Shown here: piece by piece, positions 28,401-30,655 of the stretch | How the letters are laid out: every line of letters starts with the position of its first letter | Position numbering within the stretch: position 1 is the stretch's first letter | Virus record (IMG/VR): IMGVR_UViG_3300028372_000031 | Span: 1 to 30,655 of that record | Length of the DNA stretch: 30,655 nucleotides | From: a virus | Strand: one strand, 5' to 3' | The notes under the pieces: generated by a model | The model's database searches: none | What the model was told of the DNA's origin: nothing | What the model saw: the letters and a program-made list of their open reading frames with translations, nothing else | Position numbers and translations under genes: made by a program

Positions 28401-30655
28401 GTCCTGTGCGTTAATGGGACCGAACATAGCAGGTGTCAGCCCATCTATCACACTTTGGAATGTCTCGTTGAGAGCAGCAGCACTCTGAGGGTTCAAACGC
28501 ATCTCCATGGCCAAGACCATGTGGATCGCTTTGAATGTCTCTTGCTGGTACGCACTCAGTGTGAAACCACCAAACGTAATGGTGTCCACAGCATCCTGTG
28601 CATTCTTACGGTACTGTCCGATCTGTTGGATCCGAGCACCGCTATCACCCAACGCATTCTGAGCTTCTTGCAGACGCTGTTTTGCAAGATCAATCCAGAA
28701 GTTGGTGAACTTGTGAGCAGTCTTCGACAGCTCATCATCCACGTTCTCATCTTGCTGAGTAAACTCAGGTGTGGCTTGCTCATCAGTGATCAGGATCTCT
28801 GTGTTGAACAGAATACCTGACAGGATGTCAGACTTGATCCCACCCAGCAGACGCTGCATCAGAGTCTTCACTGTTTGGCTCAGACGTTGCATCGCAGTTG
28901 ATGGACGCTGTTTCAGCTCCTTCATCAGAGCATCATTGCTCAGGCTCCAAGCCATGAACTCATTCAGAGCAGCAGCTTTGGAGAATGGATCCGACTTCAC
29001 CTGAAGTGACAGGATCTGAGCCTTCGCACTGTTCGCAGCATTCTGAACTTGCTCAGAGTTATTGGAGAAATCCATCTCCATGAACTCTTCAGCCAGTGTC
29101 TCCAGACGTGTGACCGTTGCACTCTGCGAGGTATCCGAACCATCGTAGAAACCTTGGAGTTTCTGGAACGTCGCAGCATGGATCAACTCATGGACCATCG
29201 TCTCATGGTTGTTGTCTGTGATCAGGATCACATCGTTGATTGGGTCATAGATACCTTTCTTGTCCTGCTTCAGACCAGAACGCATCACACCGATGTTGTC
29301 TTTGTACCACTTGGACACTTCTTCAGGTGAACCAACGATGATACGTGTTTTCAGTCCAGCCTTGGCCAGGAGACGCACAGCGGCTGCTACAGACTTGTTA
29401 CGTGTCTCTCGGAGGAGACCATCCATAACCGTTGAAGCATCCGTCACAACGAGCTTAGAGAACTCTCCTGCGACTGGTTCACGCTGGTCTTCGATCATGC
29501 GTTGTTGCTCGATCTGAGCCACATCAACATTCTCTGTGACTGTGCCTTCGATTGTATCATCGACTGGTACACCATCCAGCTCCGCTTGGATCAGGTCATT
29601 GATCTCACCCAGTGTCCACTCACGGCCCAGCTCTCCCTGCACAAAGGCAGAGTTTGAACCACCCATGTGATCGACAGAGATACCGATCTTCTTGAACACA
29701 ACCTTACGGGCTTGGTTCCGACGACGCATCTCAACGATCTGGTTCATCAGAGCGTCAGGAGTAGAGTGAACAGCAGCAGAACTCTTCTTCTCAACAGCAT
29801 TGGACAGAGTCTCAGACCAGGCTTCTGCGTACATCGCACCATCCAGGGTCTGTGCTTTGTCCAGGAAACCAGTGATGTCAGTGACGATGTCACCCATGAC
29901 ATCTGACTCCCAGTTCTTGAGCACAGCGTTGTTGATCTGGTCAGCATATTCAAAGATCTTGTCGATTGGCATGTCGATACCATCGAACACCTGAAGGGTA
30001 TTCTCTGGAGCAGTTTCACCACCATAGATCCAGTTCATCATCATTGCATCACCACGACCCTGTGTGATGTATGGGATGACTTTCACACCAGCAGTCTCAG
30101 GGCTGATCATTGACGACGGCTGTTGGAAACGACCATCCATTGTCTCAGAGAGACGGATGCCACTGTCTGTTGGAGAGAATGAACCAATGTCCAAAGTCTG
30201 CATACCATTGGCGTAGACCGGTGAATACTCACGGATCTTCTCGACCACAGTATCGTAGTCACGCTGTGTCAGACGAGAGCGGTCAGGCTTTCCGTTGACC
30301 ATTGGGATAGAACCCTCAGCAGCACGGAACTGGATCATTTCATCCAACAGTGCTTGGAACTTCCGTGTGAGGAATTCAGTCTGGAAACTAGTCATCATCA
30401 CCAGAGCATCGTTCACTTTTGTGATTTCGTTGCCGATGACCTCTTTCGCAGTATCACTCAGAACCTTGCCCAGAGTTTGGGTCACAGTTGCAGTGAAGAA
30501 CTCCACATCAGTTTTGCTCAGGTGGTTCTTGTTCCAGTCCACACCCTCATCAAACTTCGTGTTGAAGATCAGCTCGAAGTCATCTTTGAACGTGGTGTAA
30601 TCAGCAAACCCATCAGGAGATTTGATGAGTTTCTTGTACATCTCGATCATCATGT
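25404..30655 (-). CDS. Giant virion RNA polymerase (N4 gp50-like), C-terminal half, partial
   Basis: The minus-strand frame is open from the right edge to TAA (25404-25406), giving 1749 residues; the Met codons near 30651 are probably internal. The N-terminal 350 or so residues look like the end of the single-subunit polymerase: TQGRGDAMMMNW (about 198-208) leads to QVFDGIDMPI (221-230), which I take as motif C, with Asp224 as the metal ligand. It lies about 1525 residues from the end, close to the distance in the roughly 3500-residue N4 protein. HELIH follows at 488-492, then long helical regions and a conserved-looking end (KAVQYGDFIAKSIYYDHLM, LPGRTRQYLEGMG, LNPWLNLYD). In N4 the protein is packaged and injected with the DNA and transcribes early genes. 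Opposite orientation next to the SSB block also matches N4. Confidence 0.85.
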   Translation of the reverse strand, partial: MMIEMYKKLIKSPDGFADYTTFKDDFELIFNTKFDEGVDWNKNHLSKTDVEFFTATVTQTLGKVLSDTAKEVIGNEITKVNDALVMMTSFQTEFLTRKFQALLDEMIQFRAAEGSIPMVNGKPDRSRLTQRDYDTVVEKIREYSPVYANGMQTLDIGSFSPTDSGIRLSETMDGRFQQPSSMISPETAGVKVIPYITQGRGDAMMMNWIYGGETAPENTLQVFDGIDMPIDKIFEYADQINNAVLKNWESDVMGDIVTDITGFLDKAQTLDGAMYAEAWSETLSNAVEKKSSAAVHSTPDALMNQIVEMRRRNQARKVVFKKIGISVDHMGGSNSAFVQGELGREWTLGEINDLIQAELDGVPVDDTIEGTVTENVDVAQIEQQRMIEDQREPVAGEFSKLVVTDASTVMDGLLRETRNKSVAAAVRLLAKAGLKTRIIVGSPEEVSKWYKDNIGVMRSGLKQDKKGIYDPINDVILITDNNHETMVHELIHAATFQKLQGFYDGSDTSQSATVTRLETLAEEFMEMDFSNNSEQVQNAANSAKAQILSLQVKSDPFSKAAALNEFMAWSLSNDALMKELKQRPSTAMQRLSQTVKTLMQRLLGGIKSDILSGILFNTEILITDEQATPEFTQQDENVDDELSKTAHKFTNFWIDLAKQRLQEAQNALGDSGARIQQIGQYRKNAQDAVDTITFGGFTLSAYQQETFKAIHMVLAMEMRLNPQSAAALNETFQSVIDGLTPAMFGPINAQDRYSAVMEAFGGTENDEGVSDAIAVLLALSQTSKGFRKALDQLPMPESIQNLSTNSLNDFLGSLTGMLMNKAVGTIDTNSQSISETLDQLSESILREDSAKEFRILAGLMNNLNKADAYTNGALKTLAGYTESVNSELRASNRSKLAKISFGAVTAATAFLDQDRAEIQAQGFKRVTHMGTNLDWAIPVREFVNEMIGTDETNRNVVAMLDRTTYAASSVRQNYREDLPVILQKAFDTAPDREQWRAAHKVLGRTDFAVLFDQNRPNRSFEMIKDENVLDTNIVNAEADIRSNFSPAVAKTILKKSQQLANFMNGKGAGFLLWRNAYAINKKAGAYKAEMIGEIDSLISLYALKGSDPLMRQEITLMYASDPEAMQNLAVYMKGLNEEENQKVASKMAYMNGYKGYIPDAGKPGTNVIIAKDENRQDLEKKGYKRIGDAPADSGFSSINRGYYVTSTKQTGTYSQGVMQLIQDTYRGVDATTGLSVNGMTSGLIVGSVVTSVTNAMNNMSNGLVNNKEALVPVYDEDGVVVYYERMINPDILEKHTAPKSNLAIALGSWAGRQVEEKFAQVYNAELVDELKRVHDQRDPSDDGLFVNLPEEAKAWAEWEKATPAQRRRLKKPDRVFVESWNVISPQTKQYIEEVFGKDQFFVRKDQMNLALGYRDPSVIDMWTGNTRVPDSLREGVQAITGTIMGKYAMQVMAGIEGTTQGAVSVAKDLIVVRSLVIPYMNTQANVVQLSTRGIPIKQQWQGYKNKLAEIEKFNENRKKIIEFETRIQLAGMDLNKVRILESQKQVVLDENARMSVAPLIEAGAYKNIAEGITEMDKEFTSGRIGEWIENQTNKLPAGAQTVAKYGLLSKDTTLYKGANKAVQYGDFIAKSIYYDHLMEKGLSHDDAMKLVNEEFVNFSVLPGRTRQYLEGMGATWFLSFKIRIMKIAMNQIRENPARSLILAATIADFGSPQADNLASVIADDRIGYALGWEMMFGSAGLNPWLNLYD

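Noticed and set aside
26597-29906. Several + strand frames of 60-120 codons across the RNA polymerase gene
   Set aside because: All lie opposite one long minus-strand frame with polymerase and zincin-like motifs; none has a ribosome-binding site with a recognisable product.
1-30655. CRISPR array, insertion sequence, integrase or attachment site
   Set aside because: No regularly spaced repeats, transposase or integrase motifs, or paired attachment-like repeats were seen. The only mobile elements supported are the group I intron and the homing endonucleases.

Overview
The window looks like the middle-to-replication part of a lytic N4-like (Schitoviridae-type) podovirus. The strongest evidence is one collinear block on the + strand: SF1 helicase, family A DNA polymerase, PD-(D/E)XK nuclease, DUF3987/AEP-type primase-helicase, small P-loop ATPase and single-stranded DNA-binding protein. 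This is followed by a giant convergent minus-strand gene whose visible 1749 residues match the C-terminal half of an N4-type virion RNA polymerase. A class II ribonucleotide reductase beside that block recalls the N4-like phages of marine roseobacters, but the host cannot be read from the sequence. No lysogeny genes are visible.

Layout. (1) 1-3256: end of a structural gene, two beta-rich tail/receptor-type proteins, an HTH-metallophosphoesterase and a tiny membrane protein, closed by a terminator. (2) 3297-3512: no normal gene, but a terminator-bounded unit with a 9-codon ORF and a predicted multi-hairpin RNA. (3) 3513-7786: a structured leader, then rIIA-like and rIIB-like genes and a terminator. 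(4) 7787-10805: accessory genes, including two HNH homing endonucleases in tandem, three unrecognised proteins, a cupin-like protein and a macro-domain-like phage protein. (5) 10806-14191: nrdJ, interrupted at its active-site NPCGEQ motif by a group I intron carrying a LAGLIDADG endonuclease. (6) 14192-25405: the replication operon, with most genes overlapping or nearly so, plus a tRNA-Arg(CCU), a cluster of hairpins, an oversized tRNA-like element and a strong terminator. (7) 25404-30655, minus strand: the virion RNA polymerase.

The genes fit one programme. NrdJ supplies deoxynucleotides; helicase, primase, polymerase, SSB, nuclease, RusA-like resolvase and the Sak4-like ATPase replicate and recombine the genome; rIIA/rIIB and a Tad2-like (DUF2829) protein are candidate host-interaction or anti-defence factors; the virion RNA polymerase would be packaged to start the next infection.

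The most notable observations are these. The DNA polymerase is split between motif A and motif B, and the gene sitting between the halves is a Tad2-like anti-Thoeris candidate. The nrdJ intron can be resolved to the base. A possible noncoding RNA lies between two terminators ahead of rIIA. A 99-nt tRNA-like element has an insertion and an internal 9-nt direct repeat. The giant RNA polymerase carries an HExxH zincin-like motif. All functional calls rest on motif reading and recall of families; no database search or folding program was run.
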